From Novipirellula galeiformis (GTDB lineage Bacteria; Planctomycetota; Planctomycetia; Pirellulales; Pirellulaceae), in the NCBI RefSeq assembly GCF_007860095.1, contig NZ_SJPT01000003.1, positions 579,764 to 643,763 on the forward strand: 64,000 nucleotides of DNA. Reading direction: 5' to 3'. Shown piece after piece: positions 1 through 9,013 of this stretch; position 1 is the stretch's first letter; each line of letters starts with the position of its first letter. Made by a program: the position numbers and the translations under genes. The notes beneath the pieces were generated by a model. It worked only from the letters and a program-made list of their open reading frames with translations. It did not search any database and was not told the origin of the DNA.

Positions 1-570
1 AAGAGCGATGAGACGTATGTCGATTTGGACAAGTATTTCCAACTGTGGGATGCAACCCGAAATCGGCTCAGCGAAACGTTCGGGCATCGGCTGGAACTTG
101 AAATCGAGCCAGGCCGTTATTTAAGTGCCGAGAGCGGATCGTTGATCGCGGAGGTTCGCAGCGTGAAAAAGGCGGGAGCGAATGTCTTTGTCTTGGTCGA
201 TGCCGGATTCAACGATTTGGCTCGCCCGGTCATGTACGGCGCCTACCATCCGATTTCGGTCTGCGGCGCTCGAGGCGATGTTTCCACTCGAGAGCAATTG
301 GACGTGATCATCGGCGGCCCACTCTGTGAATCGGGTGATATTTTTACGCAGCGTGAGGGAGGCTTTGTCGAAAGCCGCAAGTTGCCGATGCCGATGGTGG
401 GCGACTATGTCGTCCTTGAGAACGCAGGGGCATACGGTTTTGTGATGGCGAGCAACTACAACAGCAAGACGCGCGCGGCGGAAGTGATGATTGAAAATGG
501 CGAAGCGAAGCTGATTCGCCGTCGCGAAACCTTTGACGACCTGATTCGCGGCGAAGTGATTCCTGAGTAA
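1..570 (+). CDS. lysA: Diaminopimelate decarboxylase, C-terminal part (cut by window edge)
   Basis: Frame 1 is open from the first base, so this is the 3' part of a gene that starts upstream. The product would be the PLP enzyme that decarboxylates meso-diaminopimelate to lysine, the last step of the pathway. Visible family signatures are EPGRY (substrate and phosphate region), CESGDIF (the cysteine-containing active-site motif supplied across the dimer) and GAYGFVMASNYN near the C-terminus. Only about 189 of some 420 residues are present, and the N-terminal barrel with the PLP lysine lies outside. The first in-frame start-like codon (TTG at 25) is internal, not the true start. A DapA-family gene follows 84 bp downstream on the same strand. 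Confidence 0.93.
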   Translation, partial: KSDETYVDLDKYFQLWDATRNRLSETFGHRLELEIEPGRYLSAESGSLIAEVRSVKKAGANVFVLVDAGFNDLARPVMYGAYHPISVCGARGDVSTREQLDVIIGGPLCESGDIFTQREGGFVESRKLPMPMVGDYVVLENAGAYGFVMASNYNSKTRAAEVMIENGEAKLIRRRETFDDLIRGEVIPE

Positions 571-654
571 CCCTTTTCGATCGAACGTCCCGAGCCCCGT
601 GCCCCCCCTGTGTCCCCCGTTAACTTCACGTCTCTCTAACTCCGGTTCACCATC

Positions 655-1557
655 ATGCAAACGGCTCCTTTCTCGCCAGCCCAGCTTCGTGAAAGTGTCA
701 TCGCGGTTCCTCCGTTGGCACGCGACGACTCGTTGAAGATTGATCGTGCTGAAAACGCAAAATTGATCAAGCATCTTGAAGCGGGTGGGATTCGCTCGTT
801 GTTGTATGGTGGCAACGCGGTCTTCTATCACGTCCGCTTAGCGGAATATGAATCGCTGCTGCAAATGCTGGCTGACGAGACGGCGGACGACACGGTGGTG
901 GTCCCATCGCTGGGCCCCGCATACGGCTTTGCGATGGATCAAGTCGAGGTGCTCCGGCAATTTGATTTCCCAACCGCCATGCTGTTACCCGCTCGCGATA
1001 TCGTGGACCAAGCTGGGATCGCGTCTGCGGTGCGGCGGATCGCCGAATCTTACGGTAAACCGTTGGTGCTGTATTTAAAGTTCGATCGCTGGCTCGATGT
1101 GGATTTGATCCGCAAACTGGAGAGCGATGGCGTGATTTCTTGGGTCAAGTACGCGGTGGTCCGCCAGGACCCTGCGCAAGACGACTATCTAAACGAATTG
1201 TTGGACACTTTTCCTGCCGAGCGGATCATCAGCGGCATCGGTGAGCAACCGGCGATCGTGCATGTGCGAGATTTCGGCGTTGCGGGATTCACCAGCGGAT
1301 GCGTTTGCGTGGCCCCAGCAAAATCGATGGAGATGATGCGAGCGATTCAAAGCGGCGATTTTGAGACCGCGGAGTCCATTCGCAAGTGGTTTGAACCACT
1401 CGAGGATCTTCGCAACGAGATCAATCCGATCCGTGTTCTGCATCACGCGGTCACTGGTGCAGGCATATGCAACACCGGCCCACTACTGCCGATGCTAAGC
1501 GAGCTGAGCGCAGATCAGATCGCTAAAATCGCCCGCGTGGCAAAGCAGATGGTGTAG
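655..1557 (+). CDS. Dihydrodipicolinate synthase (DapA) family protein
   Basis: A 300-residue protein of the class I aldolase DapA/NAL superfamily. It keeps a tyrosine at Y140 (LVLYLKFD) and a lysine at K165 (SWVKYAV), at positions matching the catalytic Tyr and Schiff-base Lys of the family. The residues around them are unusual: the classical YNVP context is absent and the C-terminal domain is distinctive. It may therefore be a different lyase or aldolase rather than true DapA. It lies 84 bp after lysA on the same strand, so co-transcription is possible, but a lysine role is only an inference. ATG at 655 is the natural start. Confidence 0.8.
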   Translation: MQTAPFSPAQLRESVIAVPPLARDDSLKIDRAENAKLIKHLEAGGIRSLLYGGNAVFYHVRLAEYESLLQMLADETADDTVVVPSLGPAYGFAMDQVEVLRQFDFPTAMLLPARDIVDQAGIASAVRRIAESYGKPLVLYLKFDRWLDVDLIRKLESDGVISWVKYAVVRQDPAQDDYLNELLDTFPAERIISGIGEQPAIVHVRDFGVAGFTSGCVCVAPAKSMEMMRAIQSGDFETAESIRKWFEPLEDLRNEINPIRVLHHAVTGAGICNTGPLLPMLSELSADQIAKIARVAKQMV

Positions 1558-1632
1558 CGGATAAGGCCGTTTTGACGACGCCGGCCAGCAGCACCGTTCA
1601 CAGCCCAATATCGCTAACGAATCGATCGCCAC

Positions 1633-3975
1633 TTACGCGATCACGATGAAGTTGATCCCTCGTACATGCACATCGCCGCTGTGAATCAGCGTGTCCACGG
1701 TATCGAGCCCGACGGTGTCCACTTCATTGGATGCCGCAATGTGAACTTGATACGCTCCAGTGTGCTCGAACGAATCAAATTTGAAATTTCCCGCACGATC
1801 GGTCACCGTCGTATCCACCACATCGCCGCCGGCGTTAAGCAACTCGACCGTGACCCCTTCGACGGGCACACATGGACGTAAATAGTCGAACGGATGGCTA
1901 CCGTATCGTGGCAAACCTTTGTCGCTTGAATTCGCCGTGGCTGGATTCGCGGCGGACGGATACACGGCGGACGGATACGTGGCCGGTGAATGAGACACGA
2001 CCGTACCCGCGATCGAGGGGTTAAAGAAGAACACATTCTCTTGCATGGAATGGACGTTCGTGTTCCGCTGGATGACATCCGCCAACGTCGTGTTTTCGAT
2101 CTCACGAAGCTCACGCCCCGAGAGCGTGTTCTCGTAATAAAAGCGATCCCCGTTACGAATCCGCTCGAATTGGTCGACGATGATCGCCGATGCGGTTTCA
2201 CCGAGCGAGCTGCCTTCCGCGTGGTCTTCGCCCAACAATCCAACCCACAAGTCGATGTTGTTGACGTTGCCGTATAGCGTTTCAAGCTTGACTTGCAACT
2301 CGGTGTCGCTGGTGATCTCGGCGAACGATTCGTAGGCCTCCAAACCATAGGCGGTGCGAACGGAGTTGAAGTCCGCCAGCCCATGATCGCGGCCACGTTG
2401 GATGTTCAGCGACACGAGATCGAGTCCACCAGCACCTGGAATTCCGAACAAGAAGTTACGCAAACTATCGACGACTTCCATATCGACTTCTTGCGACATG
2501 CTTGAGGCCCCCGCCTTCAAGATCGAATCGATACCGGTTTCTTCGAGTAGGGTGGGATTAAAGAAGGCGTGGGATAGCAAGACAGCGTCGCGAACTTCGA
2601 GCCCATCGTTACCAACAAAATCAACCTTGTCTCTGACCGCGCTGTGGCCAAAGCGGAACGCTGCGGTAGAAAATTCGTTTGCAACCGACGGGTCAACGCT
2701 CGCATCGTAGAACTCGTAGTCGGAGATGGCATTGTCCCCAAGCAGGGCAGGCAGAAATTCGTTGTAGGTGATCGACTGGAGCTCCGCGACGACGATTACC
2801 CGAGCGGCTTGGAATATCTCCTCATCGCTTCGAGCAGGATTTTTGTGTGCGATTTCGTCCGCCAATCGGTTGTGCTCGCGTAGGAACAGCGACTGCATCG
2901 CTGCGAGCCAGAGGCTTTCCGCGGCTCGAATATCGCCCGCTTGGACATTGCCCTGCTCGTCCAAGGGTAACAAGCCCTTGTCACTGATACGCATTCGGCC
3001 TCCGCTGAACTCTCGCAGCAAATCGGCCGTCGCTTGATCGCTTCCATAAATCTGGGAACCGTCAATCCAAGCGGTGACCGCATTCACTTGCTCGGACGGA
3101 TGGCTCGTCGAAGTGCCCGTATCTTCAGCGACCAGGGATCGGGCCATCGAGATCACTTTTTCTCCGCTGCCATGAAGATCAAAAAAGGGGTCGCCGGTAG
3201 GAACGACAATGTCAAACGATTCCGCATCGTCGCCCTCTTGCATAAGCGAAAGGTCCATATCATGGTCGATAAATTGGCCCCATATAAAGACGAAACCACT
3301 CAGTTTACGCTCGCTGACGGTGCCGTTAGGATCGGCGGCCGTAAGCGTGTTACTGATCTCGCGAGCACTGGGCCGATCGGCGCCCGCCGGCTTGGAGATA
3401 CCGTCGGCATAAGCGGCGTCAGCAATCCGCATCAAGGGCGTATTGACGGCACCAAAATTAGGGTTGTCCAGATTGTTGTGGGTTCCATCAACCGTACGGA
3501 CTTCATCGGGGAAGTTCGTTGTCGGATCGTGGGGAGCGTGATTCGGCAAATGCCATCGGATCATTCGGTTGATCACCATCAGCGCATCGATCGCAGTGTA
3601 GCGGCCATCGTTGTTCACGTCCGGCATCGTACCACGCTCGTTCACGTTGCCATTAATCCCTTCATAATGGCGTTGGCGATGCATTTCGTTGATGACCGTC
3701 AAGGCATCAACAGCCGAGACGACCCCATCATTATTGACATCCTCGGGCATGAGGTCGTTGTGAAACGGATTAGCGGCGAGAAGGTGACGCGTTTCCAGCG
3801 ATTCCGCGCGCAAACGCCGACTCGGCAGGCCCCGGCGACGCTTATTGCTTGACGAAGATTGCAGGAGATGGAACCAACGATTCAGAAAGTGAGTCAAGGC
3901 AATACCCTCCAGAAGAACCGGCACGATGAAAAACGCGTGAAGCGAAGGCCAGACACCATCATGGGGTATCCGCAC
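1633..3975 (-). CDS. Secreted animal-type haem peroxidase with dockerin repeats
   Basis: A 780-residue protein starting at GTG. Residues 1-70 hold a basic/hydrophobic leader and ESLETRHLLA, a variant of the planctomycete LEPR-XLL export-associated motif. Two dockerin-like calcium repeats follow (DVNNDG at about 79 and 119, each followed by a helix of the xxxDALxVIN type). The rest is an animal haem peroxidase domain: QFIDHD with distal H238, the conserved FLREHNRLADEI helix near 364-375, YNEFLP, proximal H444 in FRFGHS, and NIQRGRDHGL. A C-terminal stretch resembles a carboxypeptidase-regulatory or SdrD-type beta domain (GNFKFDSF). The expected role is an extracellular peroxidase or haloperoxidase; the substrate is unknown. 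It is convergent with the DapA-like gene (75 bp gap). Confidence 0.88.
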   Translation of the reverse strand: MRIPHDGVWPSLHAFFIVPVLLEGIALTHFLNRWFHLLQSSSSNKRRRGLPSRRLRAESLETRHLLAANPFHNDLMPEDVNNDGVVSAVDALTVINEMHRQRHYEGINGNVNERGTMPDVNNDGRYTAIDALMVINRMIRWHLPNHAPHDPTTNFPDEVRTVDGTHNNLDNPNFGAVNTPLMRIADAAYADGISKPAGADRPSAREISNTLTAADPNGTVSERKLSGFVFIWGQFIDHDMDLSLMQEGDDAESFDIVVPTGDPFFDLHGSGEKVISMARSLVAEDTGTSTSHPSEQVNAVTAWIDGSQIYGSDQATADLLREFSGGRMRISDKGLLPLDEQGNVQAGDIRAAESLWLAAMQSLFLREHNRLADEIAHKNPARSDEEIFQAARVIVVAELQSITYNEFLPALLGDNAISDYEFYDASVDPSVANEFSTAAFRFGHSAVRDKVDFVGNDGLEVRDAVLLSHAFFNPTLLEETGIDSILKAGASSMSQEVDMEVVDSLRNFLFGIPGAGGLDLVSLNIQRGRDHGLADFNSVRTAYGLEAYESFAEITSDTELQVKLETLYGNVNNIDLWVGLLGEDHAEGSSLGETASAIIVDQFERIRNGDRFYYENTLSGRELREIENTTLADVIQRNTNVHSMQENVFFFNPSIAGTVVSHSPATYPSAVYPSAANPATANSSDKGLPRYGSHPFDYLRPCVPVEGVTVELLNAGGDVVDTTVTDRAGNFKFDSFEHTGAYQVHIAASNEVDTVGLDTVDTLIHSGDVHVRGINFIVIA

Positions 3976-4602
3976 GCCACCCTGCGGTGAAATTTCACAA
4001 AAAAACTAGGATTTTTTCGCGATCGCTATCAGAGCGAGCCCAACGAAAACCCTCTTTCATCCAGCCAGGCAACCCAGATCACCGTTGGTCACCACGCAAG
4101 TCCCGCACAACTGGGACATCGATCACAGGAGCGTTAACGGAGAATTGAAAATCGGCGCCCGGAAATTTCCCTGAAATCGATGGCACAGAAGACACGTCGC
4201 ACGGTCCCGATCAAGTCAAACGACGGCGCCGGGGCTTGAACGGCTTTGCCTCGCTATGCCAAACACTTCCGCAGAGGCCAAACACGTCCGAAGAGACCGT
4301 AGGATCCATCCCAACGCTTGGGATGGATTCAACCCGGTGTTTGAACAGCGGCCCGACGAAGAGGGGGCCGCATGAAGGCGTGTGAAACGGGTGGCAAGAC
4401 ATCTCACCCGCAAACAACGTCAGGAGCCGCGACGTCGCGTCAGCGCCAAAACGCCGAACGCGATCATCCGGCTAGGCACCGACGACAAACGAATTCCTGT
4501 GGAAACGGGCCGACGATTTACAAAGACGATGCAAGCACACGAGCGACGTCGTGACTTGCATCGGTCCCCAGCCCCACAGGGCACGTTTTTTTAAGCGATC
4601 CC
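3976..4602. other. Spacer between Prc protease and peroxidase genes
   Basis: No convincing gene on either strand; short open frames here have no recognisable motif or ribosome site. It contains a perfect 11-bp hairpin at 4304-4328 (ATCCATCCCAA, loop CGC). The hairpin is not followed by a T-run, so it is at best a weak terminator or RNA-processing element downstream of the protease gene. Confidence 0.6.
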
Positions 4603-6819
4603 TTAGCGAGCCACTGCGAGGTTTTGCTTCTTCAGCCCATCGATGTATTGATGAGCGATGTTCAAGACTTCGCGATTGTAGAAGTAGTCACGATAGATCT
4701 CTTGGGCTCCCACTTCCGCCTCGAGCTCTTTCTCTTCTTCTTCTTTCTGAGCGTCTAGCTCTTTACGACGAGCCATAAACTCGTCTTCCTTCAAGGAGAT
4801 CGAGGCTTGCTCCTTTTGACGAACATACAACTCGATCCGCTGGAGCAACTCCGTGAACTCTTTATCTTGGGCGATTCGGCCCATCGAGTCGCTTCGCAAT
4901 TGGCCGATCAAATCGGCTGGGACCATATTGTAGTTATCATGCTTTGCAGGCTTAACGCGGTCGTTTGGCAGGGCGAATTTCAAGTCACCTTCCGCCACAT
5001 CCATTTTCGCTGTGATGCTTGGCAACACGATGTCCGCTGCAACGCCGGCCAACTGAGTGCTTTCGCCATCGGGCAGGTAGAATTGTTGCAAGGTGACCTT
5101 CAGCGCACCGTAGTTTTCACGGTTGTTGCGGAACAATTGTTGTCCCAGGTCCATCAAGGTTTGGACGGTGCCTTTGCCATGAGAGGTAGGATCACCGACG
5201 ACGATACCGCGATGGTAATCCTTGATCGCCCCGGCGAAAATTTCGCTCGCACTGGCGCTAAATTTACTGGTCATTACGACGAGCGGCCCGTCCCACGCGG
5301 TGCCACGATCTTCGTCATCGTATTGTTGCACCGAGCCGTCCGCGTTCTTGACTTGCACGACCGGACCGCGATCGATGAACAATCCGGTCAAGTTGATCGC
5401 TTCAGTCAGACTTCCGCCCCCGTTGGTGCTGAGGTCAAGGACGATCCCATCGATTCCTTGAGCTTTGAAGTCGTCGATGATTCGCAACACGTCACGCGTG
5501 CTGCTGCGGAAATCTCGTTTGTTGTTCTTCGCGCCTTCCATATCCATGTAAAAACTAGGAAGCGTGATGTAACCGATCTTTCGCGTCTGCTCAGGGGCGC
5601 CGGGGATTTGATGCTCGATGACCTTGCCGCGTGCCGCAGACTCGTCGAGCTCGATCCGGGCTCGCACGATTTGATGGATTTCGACATTTCCAGCGCCGCC
5701 GGGTCTGACCCCCAAACGCACGATGCTGCCAGCTTTTCCGCGGATCAAACCGACCACGTCGTTTAATGGCATTTCGACGATGTCGACCATTGGCCCTTCG
5801 GCGTCTTGCCCCACCGAGACGATCACGTCGTCGGGTTTGAGCTTGCCATGCTTGGCGGCGGCTCCACCAGGAATCACGCGTGAGACAACGGTGTTGCCAT
5901 CTTTCTCTCGCAATTGAGCACCGATTCCATCAAGGCTCAATCGCATGATCATGTCGAATTCGTCCAGCGAGTTGGGCGACATGTAAGTCGAGTGAGGATC
6001 GTATGCGGTGGTCACCGAAGTGAGGTACATTTCCAACAACGCGTCGCTATTGGTATCGCGCCAACGACGATCGTAGCGAAGGTAGCGTCGACGCAGCAAA
6101 TCGCGTGCTTCGTCCCCCTCCTTGCCTTCGTCCTTCAAATCCAACAGAGCGTACTTGATCTGGCGACGCCAGCGGTCCTGGGATTCGGTGGCGTCCTTGG
6201 CGTACGTGGTCGCTTCAGGATCGATGATGATTTGTTCGTCTTTCTCGAAGTCGAATTCGCCGTCCAACAATTCAAGTGCAACGGTAACTCGCTGGTCGAC
6301 TCGCTCAATGAAACGTCCGAAGACCTCGTAAGCGAACGACAAGTCGCCCGCTTGGACCATGTCGTCGATCCTCAAAGCATTGCGTTGGAATTGATCAATG
6401 TCGCTTTGCAAGAAGTACAACTTCATGGGGTCGAGCGACTTGAGGAACAAGTTCAGCGACCGCTGGCTGATGGTGTCGTTTAATCGTTGGCTGGAAATAT
6501 GATTTCGGGGCATCAATGTCGCGATCAAGCGAGCGACCATGCTGTCCTTGGGCGTCGGCGTCGCAAGCTTCAACGGGCCGAGATTGACCGTCGCCGCCCC
6601 CTCCTTGATCGCTTGCACCGCAGGAGCCTCGGTCACCGCTTGTGCAAAGGACACTTCCGCAGCGAGGACCACAACAAGCAACGCCGAACACGACTTCAAC
6701 CACGTCGAGAAGCGGGGCGTATGTTTCGCACGACGAGGATGATGGGCATCCACGCTGCTTTCACTCAATGCGCTGAAGCCGCTCACAGTGCGGTAGGCGG
6801 TAGAAAAACGGCAATCCAT
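4603..6819 (-). CDS. prc: Carboxy-terminal processing protease (S41A, Prc/Tsp type)
   Basis: A 738-residue periplasmic serine protease that cuts envelope proteins from their C-termini. Order: N-terminal hydrophobic segment (about 40-60, ending SFAQ), Tsp-type helical domain with DPMKLYFLQSDI (130-142), a PDZ domain at about 290-380 with DGIGAQLR, and a peptidase core with nucleophile S525 (SASASEIF) and general-base K549 (HGKGTVQ). The C-terminal helical region carries a charged stretch near 680-710. Length and architecture fit long Prc/Tsp enzymes rather than short CtpA. It appears monocistronic, with spacers of more than 600 bp on both sides. Confidence 0.93.
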   Translation of the reverse strand: MDCRFSTAYRTVSGFSALSESSVDAHHPRRAKHTPRFSTWLKSCSALLVVVLAAEVSFAQAVTEAPAVQAIKEGAATVNLGPLKLATPTPKDSMVARLIATLMPRNHISSQRLNDTISQRSLNLFLKSLDPMKLYFLQSDIDQFQRNALRIDDMVQAGDLSFAYEVFGRFIERVDQRVTVALELLDGEFDFEKDEQIIIDPEATTYAKDATESQDRWRRQIKYALLDLKDEGKEGDEARDLLRRRYLRYDRRWRDTNSDALLEMYLTSVTTAYDPHSTYMSPNSLDEFDMIMRLSLDGIGAQLREKDGNTVVSRVIPGGAAAKHGKLKPDDVIVSVGQDAEGPMVDIVEMPLNDVVGLIRGKAGSIVRLGVRPGGAGNVEIHQIVRARIELDESAARGKVIEHQIPGAPEQTRKIGYITLPSFYMDMEGAKNNKRDFRSSTRDVLRIIDDFKAQGIDGIVLDLSTNGGGSLTEAINLTGLFIDRGPVVQVKNADGSVQQYDDEDRGTAWDGPLVVMTSKFSASASEIFAGAIKDYHRGIVVGDPTSHGKGTVQTLMDLGQQLFRNNRENYGALKVTLQQFYLPDGESTQLAGVAADIVLPSITAKMDVAEGDLKFALPNDRVKPAKHDNYNMVPADLIGQLRSDSMGRIAQDKEFTELLQRIELYVRQKEQASISLKEDEFMARRKELDAQKEEEEKELEAEVGAQEIYRDYFYNREVLNIAHQYIDGLKKQNLAVAR

Positions 6820-7507
6820 AGTGGTTTCCTGAGGAAGTTATCTGTTGCGTGTTTCGACTTGCGAAAACGTGGATAGCGGCTGGACGCTCCCGGGACAGGA
6901 TATCGCGCCCGTCAAGAGCCGCTAATGTCGCCCAAAACGTTTGGCTCGAGTCGCAGAGTGATCCTAGGAAAGAGCGCGACTTCGGGCAACGTCGGTTTTC
7001 TCGCCTATTTTACCCGGTCGGCTTGCATTTGCGGGCGCTGCGGGGCAAGAATCCTTCAAGATTGGGGCGTTACCAGCTCCTTGAGGAGAAGGCTGTGTTG
7101 CTCCCATACCCCGTAATCGTTAGCAAATTGGCCTCCATCCTGCTCTGCGCCAGGAGGCTGCGTCCCAGCCGGAAACGCAGCGTCGTCCTCCCCCCTGGTG
7201 TGTGCTCGCCGCAGCGGAGAATCCAATATTCCAAATGGCCTCGGGGGGCGCTGCTCCGCCAATGGCCGGGAAACCGCAATCAATGGGAGCTTTTACCAGA
7301 AAGACGCAGCCGTCCGCCCCAAGCAGGGTGGGACTATCTACCAACCACTGGGACTAACGACCTACCACAATGCATCCCAATGAGGGATGACGGCTCCGGT
7401 GATTTGCCATAGCGTCTCGCCCGATCATCAAATAAACGTAGCCTCAAACGATGCACGCGAGAGAGCAAGGCAGCCCTAATGGCTCACACGAACGCGAGTG
7501 GGGGGGC
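6820..7507. other. Long spacer between purM and prc
   Basis: No supported gene. An open frame on the plus strand (about 6849-7412) lacks motifs and a ribosome site and is arginine/serine-rich, as expected for chance translation of GC-rich DNA. A small hairpin with a 7-bp stem (GCTGCGT ... ACGCAGC) lies near 7158-7182. The promoter of prc should lie at the left side of this stretch. Confidence 0.55.
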
Positions 7508-8569
7508 TCAGTCCTTGTACTGAACTTTGCCCGTGCCGCCGGTAATCCGTCCGATCGGTTGGCATTGAATCCCGCACTCTTCCATCTGAGCTTGAATGCT
7601 AGCCGCATAAAAATCACTGACCACGGCGATCATCCCGATTCCCATATTGAAAATACGCCGCATTTCGGCCGTTTCAATACCGCCCGTTTTTTGCAGCCAA
7701 TTGAAGATCGGGTGTGGTTCCCAGCTCGTCGGATCGATCTCGGCGTCGACATTTTTTGGCAAAATACGGTCGAGATTCTCTTCGATTCCGCCCCCTGTGA
7801 TGTGGGCCAAACCATGCAAGACCTGCTTCACTCGGTAATGCGTCTGGATTTTCCGAATCGCCTGTGTGTAGATCCGAGTGGGATTCAAACAGACATCGGC
7901 GAGCGTTTGGCCATTGAACGCGTCGGGCGTCGCGTCCCAGCCGAAGCCCGCATCGGTGATGACCTTCCGAACCAGGCTGAATCCGTTGCTGTGCAGCCCG
8001 GTCGAGGCGAGTCCGAGCACCACGTCTCCTTCGGCGATTTGTTTTCCGTCAATCAATTTTTTACGATCGACGACCCCGACGGCAAATCCAGCCAAATCGT
8101 AGTCTTCGGTCGAATACATGTCGGGCATGATTGCGGTTTCGCCCCCCAACAATGCGAGATCACCCTCGACACATCCGTCGCTGATGCCTTGCACGATTTG
8201 CTCTAAACGAGCCGGATCGTCGCGTCCCATCGCCACATAATCGAGGAAAAACAGCGGTTCGCCGCCGGTGCAGAGCAGGTCGTTGACGCACATTGCGACC
8301 AAATCGATCCCCACCGTGCTGTGCCGCCCCGTCTGCTGAGCAATCTTCAACTTGGTGCCGACGCCATCGGTGCCGCTAACCAAAATGGGCTCCTGATAAT
8401 TGCGAGCAAACAATTTGCCGGCAAAATCGAGTCGGAATAAGCCCGCGAAGCCTCCGTCACTGGGAATCACTCGAGGACTAAAGGTGCGATGCATCAAGCG
8501 GGGCAGTCGCCGCATCGATTCGGCGTAGACATCGAGATCAACGCCAGCGTCTTTGTAGGTTGCAGCCAT
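7508..8569 (-). CDS. purM: Phosphoribosylformylglycinamidine cyclo-ligase (AIR synthetase)
   Basis: PurM closes the imidazole ring in purine synthesis (FGAM + ATP to AIR). Signatures include YKDAGVDLD at the N-terminus, [25 protein letters not shown] and [11 protein letters not shown], all typical of the PurM/AIRS fold, and [14 protein letters not shown] in the second half. The open frame extends upstream to a GTG at 8644, but the ATG at 8569 ([11 protein letters not shown]) matches the normal N-terminus of the family, so it is chosen. The protein is then about 353 residues, the usual length. It is divergent from the LptF/G-type permease gene; the shared upstream region holds a tandem array. 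Confidence 0.95.
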   Translation of the reverse strand: MAATYKDAGVDLDVYAESMRRLPRLMHRTFSPRVIPSDGGFAGLFRLDFAGKLFARNYQEPILVSGTDGVGTKLKIAQQTGRHSTVGIDLVAMCVNDLLCTGGEPLFFLDYVAMGRDDPARLEQIVQGISDGCVEGDLALLGGETAIMPDMYSTEDYDLAGFAVGVVDRKKLIDGKQIAEGDVVLGLASTGLHSNGFSLVRKVITDAGFGWDATPDAFNGQTLADVCLNPTRIYTQAIRKIQTHYRVKQVLHGLAHITGGGIEENLDRILPKNVDAEIDPTSWEPHPIFNWLQKTGGIETAEMRRIFNMGIGMIAVVSDFYAASIQAQMEECGIQCQPIGRITGGTGKVQYKD

Positions 8570-8776
8570 CAGTTTGGGATAAAATTCGGTTTGGCGGACT
8601 GGATAGTTTGGCAGACTAGATAGCGGTGGAGCGGCCGAGTTCACTTCGGTCTGTGCACATCATGACGCCCCGAAGCCAAACTTGGTAGCGGTGGGGTGTT
8701 TCTCGTAGCTGACGCTCCAATCGCTCCTCCGAACGGTGCGGTGCTCCGACAATCCCTCCCTTTTTCCCCCCCGCGG

Positions 8777-8870
8777 CTTGGCTGGCCCCAAGGTTTGACA
8801 GGCCCCCACAGTTTGGCTGGCCCCCGCGGCTCGGGTGGGCCCACGTTTTTGGCTGGCCCGACGGATTGGC
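8777..8870 (+). repeat. Degenerate ~17-19 bp tandem array (GGCCC core)
   Basis: About five imperfect units can be read, for example CTTGGCTGGCCCCAAGG, TTTGACAGGCCCCCACAG and TTTTGGCTGGCCCGACGG. The shared core is (G/A)(C/A)(T/A)GGCCC preceded by T-rich bases. The array lies in the divergent region between purM and the permease gene, about 140 bp upstream of the likely permease start. Similar cores recur near 28.6 kb and 48.0 kb. Confidence 0.7.
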
Positions 8871-9013
8871 AAAATTCCCGTCTACCGCCGAAGTCGCTCG
8901 ATTTGATACAGACCATCCAATCGTCCCATTGCGCAGGCAAGTCGACATGGCCCCCAGCCCTTCAGAGGGGCGGCGTTGTGGGCCATCTTTCGCCATTCAA
9001 TCCACCGGCCAGC

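Noticed and set aside
6849-7412. Plus-strand 187-codon frame in the purM-prc spacer
   Set aside because: Arg/Ser/Pro-rich translation with no family motif and no ribosome site; typical of chance frames in GC-rich DNA.
7451-8206. Plus-strand 251-codon frame opposite purM
   Set aside because: Antisense shadow of purM, which has unmistakable AIR synthetase motifs.
8696-9013. Upstream extension of the LptF/LptG-type permease frame
   Set aside because: This part translates the tandem array and has no family similarity; the family-like sequence begins after TTG at 9014.
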